DNA from: Methanobacteriota archaeon
GTDB lineage: Archaea > Methanobacteriota > Methanobacteria > Methanobacteriales > Methanobacteriaceae
Reading direction: 5' to 3'
DNA length: 17,476 bases
Assembly (NCBI GenBank): GCA_023440975.1
Contig: JAEZRD010000066.1
Coordinates: 1-17,476 of the forward strand
A program made the position numbers and the translations under genes. Shown piece by piece: positions 1 through 6,923 of this stretch. The first letter of the stretch is position 1; each line of letters begins with the position of its first letter. The notes beneath the pieces are model-generated. The model was not told the DNA's origin, ran no database searches, and saw nothing but the letters and a program-made list of their open reading frames with translations.

Positions 1-1169
1 GGATTAGAAAAGCTGCCCAATCTGTTGTAAATGAATTTATGAAAGGAAATAGAGTTGTAGTAGTAGTATCTGCAATTAATAAAACTACAGATGATCTTAT
101 TTCAATTACAGAAGAATCAATTGGTGATGAACCTACACCAAAACAGATGGCAGAAATCTTATCTATGGGAGAAATGACCAGTGTAAGAGTTTTTTCATCT
201 GTTATAGAATCATTAGGTGTAAAATCAGAATTCATAGATCCTTACAATGCAGTATGGCCAATATTAACAGATTCAAATCCATTAAAAGCCAAGATTAACT
301 TTGCTGCTTCAGAAGAAGAATCCCACAAAATAGAAAACTTACTAGACCAAGGAATTATTCCAGTAGTATGTGGATTCTTAGGAAAAGGACCAAGAGGAGA
401 AATAACCACACTTGGAAGAGGTGGAAGTGACATCACAGCATTCTTCCTTGGACATGCACTTGAAGCAAATGAAGTCATAATAGTAACAGATGTAAATGGA
501 GTAATGACAACAGATCCAAACAAAATAGAAGAAGCTGAAAAATTAGAACACATTACTGTAGAAGAAATGCGCGATTTAGCTACTCATGGAGCACAAGTAT
601 TACACCCATTTGCATTACAATACAAAGATCCTCGCATCAAAGCAAAAATAATAAGCTTTGAAAAAGGTGATCTCTCAGATTCTGGGACTGCCATTGTAGG
701 TCCATTAAATGGGGACATGCTAAAAACAGCTACATTATACCCAGATCCAATCTCAGTAGTTGCAATTGTTGGAGAAAGTATGCTAAATAAAAAAGGATTA
801 TTAGCTAATTTAACCTCCGCTCTAGCAAAAAATGATATAAACATATTCGGTATCTCAGCTGGTGAAAACAGTGTTACAACATTCATCAATAAGGCAGATG
901 CAGACAAAGCATACCACTTATTACATAAACTAGTAATTGACAGTAACAGATTAAGCTCATTATCATTAGGCCAAGATATTGCAATGTTAACAGTTGTAAG
1001 TCCAGACTTTATAGAAACTCCAGGAATAATATCTGATATTACAAATCCATTAAGAAAAAATAATATTAATATAGTTGAAATTTCATCTTCACAAACTGCA
1101 GTAGTAATATTTGTAGATTGGAAAGATGGTAAAAAAGCTTTCGAACTTGTTAAAGAGGTGTTAGAATGA
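1..1169 (+). CDS. lysC: Aspartate kinase, 5' end cut by window edge
   Basis: Aspartokinase phosphorylates aspartate to 4-aspartyl phosphate, the first committed step to lysine, threonine and methionine. The open frame already runs from base 3, before the Met at base 39, so the true start lies upstream; comparison with the usual length suggests roughly 15-20 residues are missing. The amino-acid-kinase domain shows the GRGGSD nucleotide/substrate loop at bases 414-431 and a following TDVNGVMTTDP stretch. Two ACT-type regulatory domains follow at about bases 755-935 and 975-1160, each starting with a hydrophobic strand and a G-(L/I)-(L/I) helix start. This layout is typical of feedback-regulated aspartokinases; which amino acid inhibits it cannot be read from sequence. 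The stop codon overlaps the dapA start (ATGA, 1166-1169), which suggests translational coupling. Confidence 0.95.
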   Translation, partial: IRKAAQSVVNEFMKGNRVVVVVSAINKTTDDLISITEESIGDEPTPKQMAEILSMGEMTSVRVFSSVIESLGVKSEFIDPYNAVWPILTDSNPLKAKINFAASEEESHKIENLLDQGIIPVVCGFLGKGPRGEITTLGRGGSDITAFFLGHALEANEVIIVTDVNGVMTTDPNKIEEAEKLEHITVEEMRDLATHGAQVLHPFALQYKDPRIKAKIISFEKGDLSDSGTAIVGPLNGDMLKTATLYPDPISVVAIVGESMLNKKGLLANLTSALAKNDINIFGISAGENSVTTFINKADADKAYHLLHKLVIDSNRLSSLSLGQDIAMLTVVSPDFIETPGIISDITNPLRKNNINIVEISSSQTAVVIFVDWKDGKKAFELVKEVLE

Positions 1170-2062
1170 AATTAGAAGGAACTTTTTGTGCATTAGCTAC
1201 TCCTTTCACATCTGATGATGAAATTGATGAAGAAGGATATAGAGCTAATATAAATTTTTTAATAGAAAACGGTGTAGACGGATTAGTAGCTGCAGGAACC
1301 TCTGGTGAATCAGCAACTATAACACATGAAGAACAAAAAAAGTTAATAGAAATTTTAGTTGATGAAGCTAAAGGTAGAGTAATTACAGTTGCAGGTGCTG
1401 GAAGCAACTCAACTAAAGAAGCATTAAATTTAGTTAAATTCGCAGGAGAAGCAGGTGCAGATTATGCTCTTGTTATAACCCCATATTATAATAAACCACA
1501 ACAACATGCTTTAATTGAACATTACACACAACTAAATGAAATTACAAAAATCCCAATAATAGTTTATGATGTCCCTTCCCGTACAGGAACTGACATTGCA
1601 TCTGAAACAATTGTAGAATTAGCTAAAATGGAAAACATTGCAGGTTTAAAAGAGGCAGTTACTGATTTAGGTAAATTCACAACAACATTTAAATTATTAC
1701 AAAATGCTGGAATAACTGATGATGATTTTGTAATTTTATCTGGTGAAGATGACCTAACAGTTCCAATGATGTCTCTTGGAGTTAAAGGAGTAATTAGTGT
1801 AGTAGCTAATGTAGATCCTAAACGTATGACTGAAATGGTTAATGCTGCACTTGATGGGGACTTTGAAAAAGCTAGTAAATTAAATTTAGAATTATATGAT
1901 TTAATGAAAGCTTTATTTATTGAAAGTAACCCAGTTCCTATGAAAGAAGCATTAAACATGATGGGAAAACCTGCAGGACATTTAAGATTACCATTAGTTC
2001 CATTATTGGATGAAGACAGAGAAGTATTAAGAAAAGTTTTAAAAGATTCTGATTTAATTTAA
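1166..2062 (+). CDS. dapA: 4-hydroxy-tetrahydrodipicolinate synthase
   Basis: Condenses pyruvate with aspartate semialdehyde, opening the lysine branch. At 298 residues it has the standard TIM-barrel length. Visible active-site features are the GTSGES pyruvate loop (44-49; most relatives have GTTGES), the tyrosine pair in TPYYNKP (about 107-108), Tyr134 and Arg139 in the YDVPSRTG segment, and the Schiff-base lysine Lys162 in AGLKEA. The ATG overlaps the stop of the aspartokinase gene, with a GAGGTG ribosome site inside the end of that gene (1156-1160). Position between lysC and dapB supports the assignment. Known family; function is secure by motif and context. Confidence 0.96.
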   Translation: MKLEGTFCALATPFTSDDEIDEEGYRANINFLIENGVDGLVAAGTSGESATITHEEQKKLIEILVDEAKGRVITVAGAGSNSTKEALNLVKFAGEAGADYALVITPYYNKPQQHALIEHYTQLNEITKIPIIVYDVPSRTGTDIASETIVELAKMENIAGLKEAVTDLGKFTTTFKLLQNAGITDDDFVILSGEDDLTVPMMSLGVKGVISVVANVDPKRMTEMVNAALDGDFEKASKLNLELYDLMKALFIESNPVPMKEALNMMGKPAGHLRLPLVPLLDEDREVLRKVLKDSDLI

Positions 2063-2103
2063 ACATAATAAAAATAATTTTATAAAAAGCGGTGTAGAAG
2101 AAT

Positions 2104-2922
2104 ATGATAAAAGTTGCAGTAACCGGAGCTGCAGGTAGAATGGGCTCTGGAATAATAAGAAAAATCATGGAAAACGACGATATGGAAGTAGTAGCTGCTA
2201 TTGAAATGCCAAACACTCCACTTGCAGGAAAAGATGCAGGTGAACAAGCAGGAATTGGTCCAATAGGAGTTGAAATTTCAGATTCCCAAAATTTAGAAGA
2301 AACATTAAAATCCTCAGGAGCAGATGTATTGGTAGATTTCACAATAGCACCTGCAGCTGTAGAAACAATAAAAAGAACTGCAGCATGTGGTGTGAATTTA
2401 ATTGTTGGAACTACTGGATTCACTGAAGAACAATCATCTGGAAATGCTGAAGAAGTTAAAAGCAATAATATTAAAGCTGTAATAACAACCAACTTTGCAA
2501 TAGGAGTTAATGTATTCTGGAAAGTTTTAAAAGATTTAACACCTATCCTTGATGATTTCGATATTGAAATTATAGAAGCACACCACAACCAAAAAGAAGA
2601 TGCACCATCAGGAACTGCTATGACTGCATTTGAAATAATCGCAGATGAATTAGAAAGAGATCCTGAAGAAGTAGGTGTCTATGGAAGAAAAGGACATGTT
2701 GGAAAAAGAACTCCTGAAGAAATAGGTTTACACTCCATACGTGGTGGAGACATTGTAGGAGATCACACAGTTATTTATGTTGGAGATGGAGAAAGATTAG
2801 AAATTAAACACCAAGCTCATACTCGTGAAGTGTTCATAGCTGGTGTAATTAGAGCTATTAGATATATTGACTCTGCTGAACCAGGTAAAGTAAGCAATAT
2901 GTCTGATGTTTTAGGAATATAA
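2104..2922 (+). CDS. dapB: 4-hydroxy-tetrahydrodipicolinate reductase
   Basis: Reduces the DapA product to tetrahydrodipicolinate with NAD(P)H. The 272-residue protein has the N-terminal Rossmann motif GAAGRMG (8-14), the GTTG loop (102-105), and the catalytic/substrate segment with His160-His161, Lys164 and SGT (169-171). It sits 41 bases after dapA in the same operon. The ATG at 2104 is preceded by GGTG at about 2092-2095. The next enzyme of the methanogen lysine route is normally the aminotransferase DapL; it is not in this window. Confidence 0.96.
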   Translation: MIKVAVTGAAGRMGSGIIRKIMENDDMEVVAAIEMPNTPLAGKDAGEQAGIGPIGVEISDSQNLEETLKSSGADVLVDFTIAPAAVETIKRTAACGVNLIVGTTGFTEEQSSGNAEEVKSNNIKAVITTNFAIGVNVFWKVLKDLTPILDDFDIEIIEAHHNQKEDAPSGTAMTAFEIIADELERDPEEVGVYGRKGHVGKRTPEEIGLHSIRGGDIVGDHTVIYVGDGERLEIKHQAHTREVFIAGVIRAIRYIDSAEPGKVSNMSDVLGI

Positions 2923-2961
2923 AAAAAACAATTTTAAAATAAGAAAAAGGATGTATAAAAA

Positions 2962-4011
2962 ATGGTAGATGTAGGAATTATTGGTGCAACCGGTATGGTT
3001 GGTCAAAACTTTATACGATTATTGGATGCACACCCAGATTTTGAAATAACAACTTTATTAGCATCTAGTAGATCTGCAGGAAAAAAATATCAAGATGCAA
3101 CTACTTGGTTATTAGATAGTGAAATGCCAGATGCAGTAAAAGATATTGAAGTCACTGAAACAAATCCTGATAAAGTTGATAAAAATGTGGAAATATTATT
3201 TTCTTCAATACCTTCAGGTTATGCAGCTGAAATAGAAAAATCATTTGCAAAAGATTTTGTTGTAGCATCTAATGCAAGTGCAATGCGTATGAAACCACAT
3301 ATACCTCTCTGTATTCCTGAAGTTAATCCTGAAACTTTAGATATGATTGATGACCAACAAAAAGCATATGATTGGGATGGATTTTTAGTAACTAATCCAA
3401 ATTGTTCTACTATAGCATTAACATTAACATTAAAACCAATTGTAGATAACTTTAATATTAATAGAATTTATGTTTCTACAATGCAAGCTCTTTCAGGTGC
3501 AGGATATAATGGTGTTCCATCAATGGGAATTTTAGATAATGTTATTCCATATATTGGTGAAGAAGAAGAAAAAATGGAAAGTGAAAGTTTATATCTTTTA
3601 GGTAACTATGAAAATGGTGAAGTTAAAAATGCTGAATTCAATTTAAGTGCATCTTGTCATAGAGTAGGTGTTATTGATGGGCATACTGAAGCTGTATTCA
3701 TTGAATTAGATAAAGAAGAAGATATTGATGATATTAAAGCTAAAATGAGTAATTTCCAAGCTTTACCTCAAGAATTAGGTTTACACTCTGCTCCAGAATA
3801 TCCTGTCATTGTAAAAGATGAGGATGACAGACCACAACCTAGATTAGATCGTGATGCGGGAAATGGTATGGCAGTAACTGTTGGAAGAGTTAGACAAGAC
3901 CAAGCATTCCCTAATAGTTTTAAATATGTTCTTGTAGGACATAACACTATTCGTGGAGCCGCTGGTGCATCTATTTTAAATGCAGAACTAATCAATGAAA
4001 GAATACTTTAA
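2962..4011 (+). CDS. asd: Aspartate-semialdehyde dehydrogenase, archaeal/fungal type
   Basis: Makes aspartate semialdehyde from aspartyl phosphate with NADPH, so it works between the first gene of this operon and dapA. The 349-residue protein has the Rossmann loop GATGMVGQ (8-15), a SNASAMRM segment (103-110), the catalytic cysteine Cys148 in NPNCST, and the catalytic histidine His241 in VIDGHT. The pattern and length match the archaeal branch of the family rather than the longer gamma-proteobacterial enzyme. It lies 39 bases after dapB, with an AAAGG ribosome site at 2946-2950. The order kinase-dapA-dapB-asd puts the whole entry to lysine in one transcript. Confidence 0.96.
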   Translation: MVDVGIIGATGMVGQNFIRLLDAHPDFEITTLLASSRSAGKKYQDATTWLLDSEMPDAVKDIEVTETNPDKVDKNVEILFSSIPSGYAAEIEKSFAKDFVVASNASAMRMKPHIPLCIPEVNPETLDMIDDQQKAYDWDGFLVTNPNCSTIALTLTLKPIVDNFNINRIYVSTMQALSGAGYNGVPSMGILDNVIPYIGEEEEKMESESLYLLGNYENGEVKNAEFNLSASCHRVGVIDGHTEAVFIELDKEEDIDDIKAKMSNFQALPQELGLHSAPEYPVIVKDEDDRPQPRLDRDAGNGMAVTVGRVRQDQAFPNSFKYVLVGHNTIRGAAGASILNAELINERIL

Positions 4012-4039
4012 AATTAGTTAAAAAAAAATATTAAATATT

Positions 4040-5440
4040 ATGGATTTTGAGATTGAAACTATGTCATTAGAAGAGGATAATGAACTTAATAAACTACAAA
4101 ATTTAGTTAAATCTAGTTTATTAGAGATTAATAAATTAAAACTAAAAATAGTTGAAGTTGAAGAAGAAAAGAATCTTCTTAAAAATAATAATGAATCTGA
4201 TAAACTTAAATTAATTATTGAACAAAAAAATTCTGAGATAAGTAAATTAGAGTCTGAAATCAATAGTTATAGACAGATTATTCAATCTCAAACCTCTCAA
4301 ATTGAAGAATTATCATTAAAAACTGAGGAACTTAGTAAAACACAAGATAGATTTGATGATTTAAAAGCTTCTTTTGAGAGAGATTTAACTAATTTTAAAC
4401 ATATTGAATTAAGTGAAGCTAGAGAAAAATTACAACATCAAAAATCTTTAAATGAAGATAAAGATGATGAAATTAAAGATTTAAGTCAAAAACTTGTAAA
4501 TTCTCAGGATAATGTTCTTAAGTTACAACGTGATTTGGATAATTTTAAGAATATTAATTATAATGAGGTTAAGACTAAATTAGATGATTCTTTATCTCAA
4601 ATTAAGATTAAAGATGATGAAATTCATAATATTTCAAAAAATCTTATTTTGTCTCAAGATAAGAGTAATAAACTTGAGTCTGAATTAAATGAATTTAAAA
4701 ATACTCGTTATGCTGAGATTAAAATCAGATTAGATAAGGCTAATGAAACTATTGATGATAAGAATCTTGAAATTAAATCATTAAATAATAAAATTAATGA
4801 GTATAAAGAGGAAATTGCTAATTTAAATAGTAATTTAACTAGTAAAGATAGTATTCTTGAACTTAAACGTGAAATTGATTCTAGAGATATGGCTTTAAGT
4901 GAGAAAGAGATTCGTATTAAAAATCTTAAAGATCAATCTGTTCCTAGAGAGGATTATGTTAAAGCTCAACAGGAATTATCTGATAAGGATGCTCAAATTA
5001 AGCGTTTACAGGAAGTTAAGAGTTTGCTTCAGGATATTAATAATGATCCTGTTTTTGATAAAGAGAAAATTAAGCAGGTTATATTGTCTGAATCTAATAA
5101 AACTTCTGAGGGTAATTCTGAAGAGATTGTTAAGTTACGAAAAGAGCTTGATGAGACAAAAGAGAGTGTTAAAAAATTAGAGGATATAAAGGATTTATAT
5201 TCTAAGTTAACTGCGCCTAGAGTTAAGAATTTAACTAATATTCAGTCTCAAGTATTTAATATTCTTCCTGAAGAGCCAATGACTACTTATCAAATTCAGC
5301 AGTATGTTAATGAAGTAGCTTTTGAAAATTTATCTTTTGGTAATGTAACTAATATTTTAAAGAGTATTGAAAGAAAAGGATATCTTGAAAGTGAAAAAAC
5401 TGATAATGATGAAATTTTATGGACTAAAAAGTCTGAGTAA
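4040..5440 (+). CDS. Coiled-coil protein with 50-residue repeats and possible winged-helix C-terminus
   Basis: I do not recognise a named family. The 466-residue protein is almost entirely charged heptad-like helix (Lys, Glu, Asp, Asn, Leu, Ile) up to about residue 390, with no signal peptide or membrane segment, so it is probably a cytoplasmic rod. Residues 114-263 hold three copies of a 50-residue unit in exact register: RDLTNFK at 114, RDLDNFK at 164, SELNEFK at 214, with KDDEI at 141 and 191 and NSQD/LSQD at 154 and 204. The last ~70 residues are different: a compact alpha/beta-looking segment with a helix pair (TTYQIQQYV, then GNVTNILKSIERKGYL) and a strand-like end, resembling a small winged helix. 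The start is uncertain: no clear ribosome site precedes ATG 4040, and ATG 4061 is possible. It lies 28 bases after asd and may be read from that operon. GAG and AAG codons are much commoner than in the genes before it. Confidence 0.85.
   Translation: MDFEIETMSLEEDNELNKLQNLVKSSLLEINKLKLKIVEVEEEKNLLKNNNESDKLKLIIEQKNSEISKLESEINSYRQIIQSQTSQIEELSLKTEELSKTQDRFDDLKASFERDLTNFKHIELSEAREKLQHQKSLNEDKDDEIKDLSQKLVNSQDNVLKLQRDLDNFKNINYNEVKTKLDDSLSQIKIKDDEIHNISKNLILSQDKSNKLESELNEFKNTRYAEIKIRLDKANETIDDKNLEIKSLNNKINEYKEEIANLNSNLTSKDSILELKREIDSRDMALSEKEIRIKNLKDQSVPREDYVKAQQELSDKDAQIKRLQEVKSLLQDINNDPVFDKEKIKQVILSESNKTSEGNSEEIVKLRKELDETKESVKKLEDIKDLYSKLTAPRVKNLTNIQSQVFNILPEEPMTTYQIQQYVNEVAFENLSFGNVTNILKSIERKGYLESEKTDNDEILWTKKSE
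4379..4828 (+). repeat. Three in-frame 150-bp diverged repeats inside the coiled-coil gene
   Basis: The units start at 4379, 4529 and 4679, each coding 50 residues. The protein copies share an (R/S)(D/E)L.(N/E)FK opening, a following (Y/L).E.(K/R).(K/R)L stretch, and a D(D/N).EI/KDDEI block 27 residues in. Copies 1 and 2 are most alike and copy 3 is the most diverged. The exact spacing argues for tandem duplication rather than general coiled-coil similarity. Confidence 0.75.
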
Positions 5441-5449
5441 AGTTTTATA

Positions 5450-5482
5450 ACTTTTTTTTAAATTTTTATTAACTATTTTTTT
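5450..5482 (+). terminator. T-rich stretch after the coiled-coil gene
   Basis: A run of about nine T (near 5451-5459) and a second T-run (near 5475-5484) follow the + strand stop at 5440. Archaeal RNA polymerase can stop on U-runs alone, so this is a reasonable terminator for the lysC-to-coiled-coil unit. No strong hairpin is seen. The gene on the other side is convergent. Confidence 0.35.
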
Positions 5483-5875
5483 TTAGGGAATTATTTTAGT
5501 TAGATTAATTAATAATTCTATTGGTATGATGAATGCTATTGTTTTTGGATTGATTATGAGTCCATTGAAGTTTTCTGGAACTTCAAATAATATTTTTAAG
5601 TATTCTTTAAATTCTAGAATCCTATAATTTAATGTGGGATCTAATTTTGCAAATTCATTTAAATCTGTAAAGATTGGGTGTAGTAGGTTTCCATTGTTAT
5701 CTTTTAGTAAGATGTATTTTATTTTTTCATTATTTTTTATAAATGGTATTATGAATGAGGATTTCATTAATTCCATAGTTAGTTCATTTGTTGATGATGC
5801 ATTTGTGTTGTTTTTGTAGTTTATTATGCTTTGTTTTAATCCTTCATTTTGTAGCATTATTCCTTGATTTTCCAT
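5483..5875 (-). CDS. SseB-like N-terminal domain protein, function unknown
   Basis: A 130-residue protein from ATG 5875; an in-frame TTG at 5884 would add three residues. Its layout fits the SseB N-terminal domain: a helix with NEGLKQSI, a MKSSFIIPF strand (37-45), a KYILLKDNNGN hairpin, LHPIFTDLNEF (65-75), and a late GLIINP strand (105-110) followed by IPIELL. In the family these are small soluble proteins; SseB itself was named in enteric bacteria for enhanced serine sensitivity and the biochemical role is unclear. There is no signal peptide. It follows the cyclase-like gene by 28 bases on the same strand, so the two are probably co-transcribed. Family call is by my reading of motifs only. 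Confidence 0.7.
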   Translation of the reverse strand: MENQGIMLQNEGLKQSIINYKNNTNASSTNELTMELMKSSFIIPFIKNNEKIKYILLKDNNGNLLHPIFTDLNEFAKLDPTLNYRILEFKEYLKILFEVPENFNGLIINPKTIAFIIPIELLINLTKIIP

Positions 5876-5903
5876 TTTAATCAAATCTTTTTAAACTTTT
5901 TTT

Positions 5904-6527
5904 TTATTCTATTATGAATGCTCTTATAGGTGATGCTTCTGTTTGTATTTTTAAGGGTATGAAGTATGTGGTGTAAGTGTCTTTTTTTAGTTGGTTGGTG
6001 TTTGTTAAGTTTTCGACTATCCATATTTTGTTTTTTAGAAGTAATTTGTGGTTTTCATCATTTTCTGGTGAATCTATGCTTGGTCCATCTATTCCTATTC
6101 CTTTAACATTGTTTTTTATTAGGTAGGTTATTAATTCTTTTGAGGGGTATGGGTTTTCTGTGAAATAGTTTTTATTGGTCCAGTTTTGGCACCAGTTGGT
6201 TTGTATTATTACTATTTTTTCTAATTTTTTGGGTAGGTTTGTTATGTCTTTTAGTTCTATTTTTTGTTTGTTTGTTTTTGTTTTTAGGATGTTTGTTTTT
6301 CCTATTAAGTTTTCTAGTTTTATTTGGTTGGTGTTTTCTCCATTTTTTATGTAGTGGTGGGGTGCATCTATATGTGTTCCTGAGTGTGTTCCAGTTTTTA
6401 ATAGTGAGATATTGTAGGTGTTATCTTGTGGGCTTATGTCAGATATTTCAAGATTTGGGTCTTCTGTATATGTGGGTATGTTGGTCTTTAACAAATGACT
6501 TAAGTCTATAATTTTTATTATAATCAC
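5904..6527 (-). CDS. Putative metal-dependent cyclase/hydrolase (kynurenine formamidase-like family)
   Basis: The signature HSGTHIDAPHH lies at residues 48-58. It is the H-x-G-T-H-x-D-x-P metal-binding motif of the cyclase/KynB-like amidohydrolase family, and the N-terminal IIDLSH also fits. The protein is 207 residues, normal for the family, with later motif-like stretches IVIIQTNW and GIGIDGPSIDSP. KynB-type relatives open N-formylkynurenine, but many members act on other amides or lactones, and nothing here shows a tryptophan-degradation pathway; the substrate is unknown. The start given is GTG 6527, but this GTG lies inside a perfect AGGTGAT ribosome site, so the real start may be a few codons downstream on an unusual codon such as ATT 6512. 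The coding strand is rich in Asn, Thr and Lys codons. Confidence 0.85.
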   Translation of the reverse strand: MIIIKIIDLSHLLKTNIPTYTEDPNLEISDISPQDNTYNISLLKTGTHSGTHIDAPHHYIKNGENTNQIKLENLIGKTNILKTKTNKQKIELKDITNLPKKLEKIVIIQTNWCQNWTNKNYFTENPYPSKELITYLIKNNVKGIGIDGPSIDSPENDENHKLLLKNKIWIVENLTNTNQLKKDTYTTYFIPLKIQTEASPIRAFIIE

Positions 6528-6529
6528 CT
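6523..6529 (-). promoter_or_regulatory. Shine-Dalgarno AGGTGAT overlapping the annotated GTG start
   Basis: Read on the - strand, AGGTGAT fits the archaeal anti-Shine-Dalgarno and contains the only usable GTG. A ribosome bound here would normally start about 5-9 bases further on, where only ATA, AAA and ATT codons are in frame. This makes the cyclase start ambiguous. Confidence 0.5.
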
Positions 6530-6580
6530 TTTGTTACTTTTATTTCTTATTGCATTTTTGTTTAGTATTTTTTTATTTTA

Positions 6581-6590
6581 TTATATATTT
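6581..6590 (-). promoter_or_regulatory. Candidate TATA box for the cyclase-SseB pair
   Basis: On the - strand this reads AAATATATAA. Transcription would start about 25 bases downstream, near 6556-6560, leaving a leader of about 30 bases before the cyclase gene. The call rests on sequence resemblance in AT-rich DNA only. Confidence 0.4.
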
Positions 6591-6634
6591 GTCCATATTT
6601 TTTTAAAAAATTTTATACTCCTAACCGTAAAGTA

Positions 6635-6642
6635 TTTATATA
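6635..6642 (+). promoter_or_regulatory. TATA box candidate 1 for the thermosome gene
   Basis: TTTATATA matches the classic methanogen TATA box well. If used, transcription starts near 6660-6667 and the thermosome has a leader of about 260 bases, which is long for an archaeal mRNA. It could instead serve a non-coding transcript. Confidence 0.5.
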
Positions 6643-6757
6643 ACCTCTAACCCATGTTATATTGTAAGTAAATAAAATTTATAGTTAATTACATAACCAA
6701 AAAATATAAAAAATTTCGTAAAAAACCATTTTTACAAAAACATTTTTTAAAATACTA

Positions 6758-6765
6758 TTTATAAT
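6758..6765 (+). promoter_or_regulatory. TATA box candidate 2 for the thermosome gene
   Basis: TTTATAAT is a weaker match but closer to the gene. It predicts a start near 6783-6790, inside the pair of small palindromes, and a leader of about 135 bases. Confidence 0.4.
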
Positions 6766-6772
6766 TATATCG

Positions 6773-6798
6773 TTACGTAATAAATAGTGTAAGGTTAC
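6773..6798. promoter_or_regulatory. Two adjacent small palindromes, possible operator
   Basis: TTACGTAA (6773-6780) and GTAAGGTTAC (6789-6798, arms GTAA/TTAC) have centres 17 bases apart and share the GTTAC word at 6772-6776 and 6794-6798. They lie where candidate TATA box 2 predicts the transcription start, a common place for an archaeal repressor site. Chance cannot be excluded. Confidence 0.3.
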
Positions 6799-6923
6799 AT
6801 ATGCAATTAACTTAAAAAAAATCTTGCAACCAAAATAAAGTTTAAAAAAAACTTAATTGAAAACAAGATTAACAATACAAATTTACTCAATGAAATTATT
6901 AAAAAAAATAGAGGCGAATATTA

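Larger units (their letters stand above)
6528..6923. other. 396-base AT-rich intergenic region between divergent genes
   Basis: I see no tRNA-like fold, no credible protein gene and no mobile element. It holds the upstream region of the cyclase gene on the left and a long leader or promoter region for the thermosome on the right. Notable elements are TATA-like boxes at 6635-6642 and 6758-6765, the repeated hexamer CTAACC at 6621-6626 and 6647-6652 flanking the first box, and palindromes at 6773-6780 and 6789-6798. Confidence 0.6.

Noticed and set aside
39..41. Met at 39 as the start of aspartate kinase
   Set aside because: The frame is open to base 3 with residues (IRKAAQSVV) that fit the family's N-terminal region, so the start is outside the window.
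1938..2588. Long - strand open frame of 216 codons opposite dapA/dapB
   Set aside because: It lies opposite two clear genes, has low-complexity Ser/Ile/Phe composition typical of antisense frames, and shows no motif.
4899..5180. + strand open frame of 93 codons inside the coiled-coil gene
   Set aside because: It is a shifted-frame reading of charged repeat DNA; Arg/Leu/Lys-rich with no ribosome site.
6239..6511. + strand open frame opposite the cyclase gene
   Set aside because: Cys/Leu/Phe-rich antisense translation with no ribosome site; the opposite strand carries the metal-binding signature.
6801..6815. Four-codon mini-ORF (ATG CAA TTA ACT TAA) in the thermosome leader as an attenuator peptide
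   Set aside because: Only a weak AAGGTT precedes it at poor spacing, and such mini-ORFs are expected by chance in this DNA.
6528..6923. tRNA or structured RNA gene in the largest gap
   Set aside because: No GC-rich stems, CCA-like end or TψC-type GTTC..AAC loop could be found on either strand.
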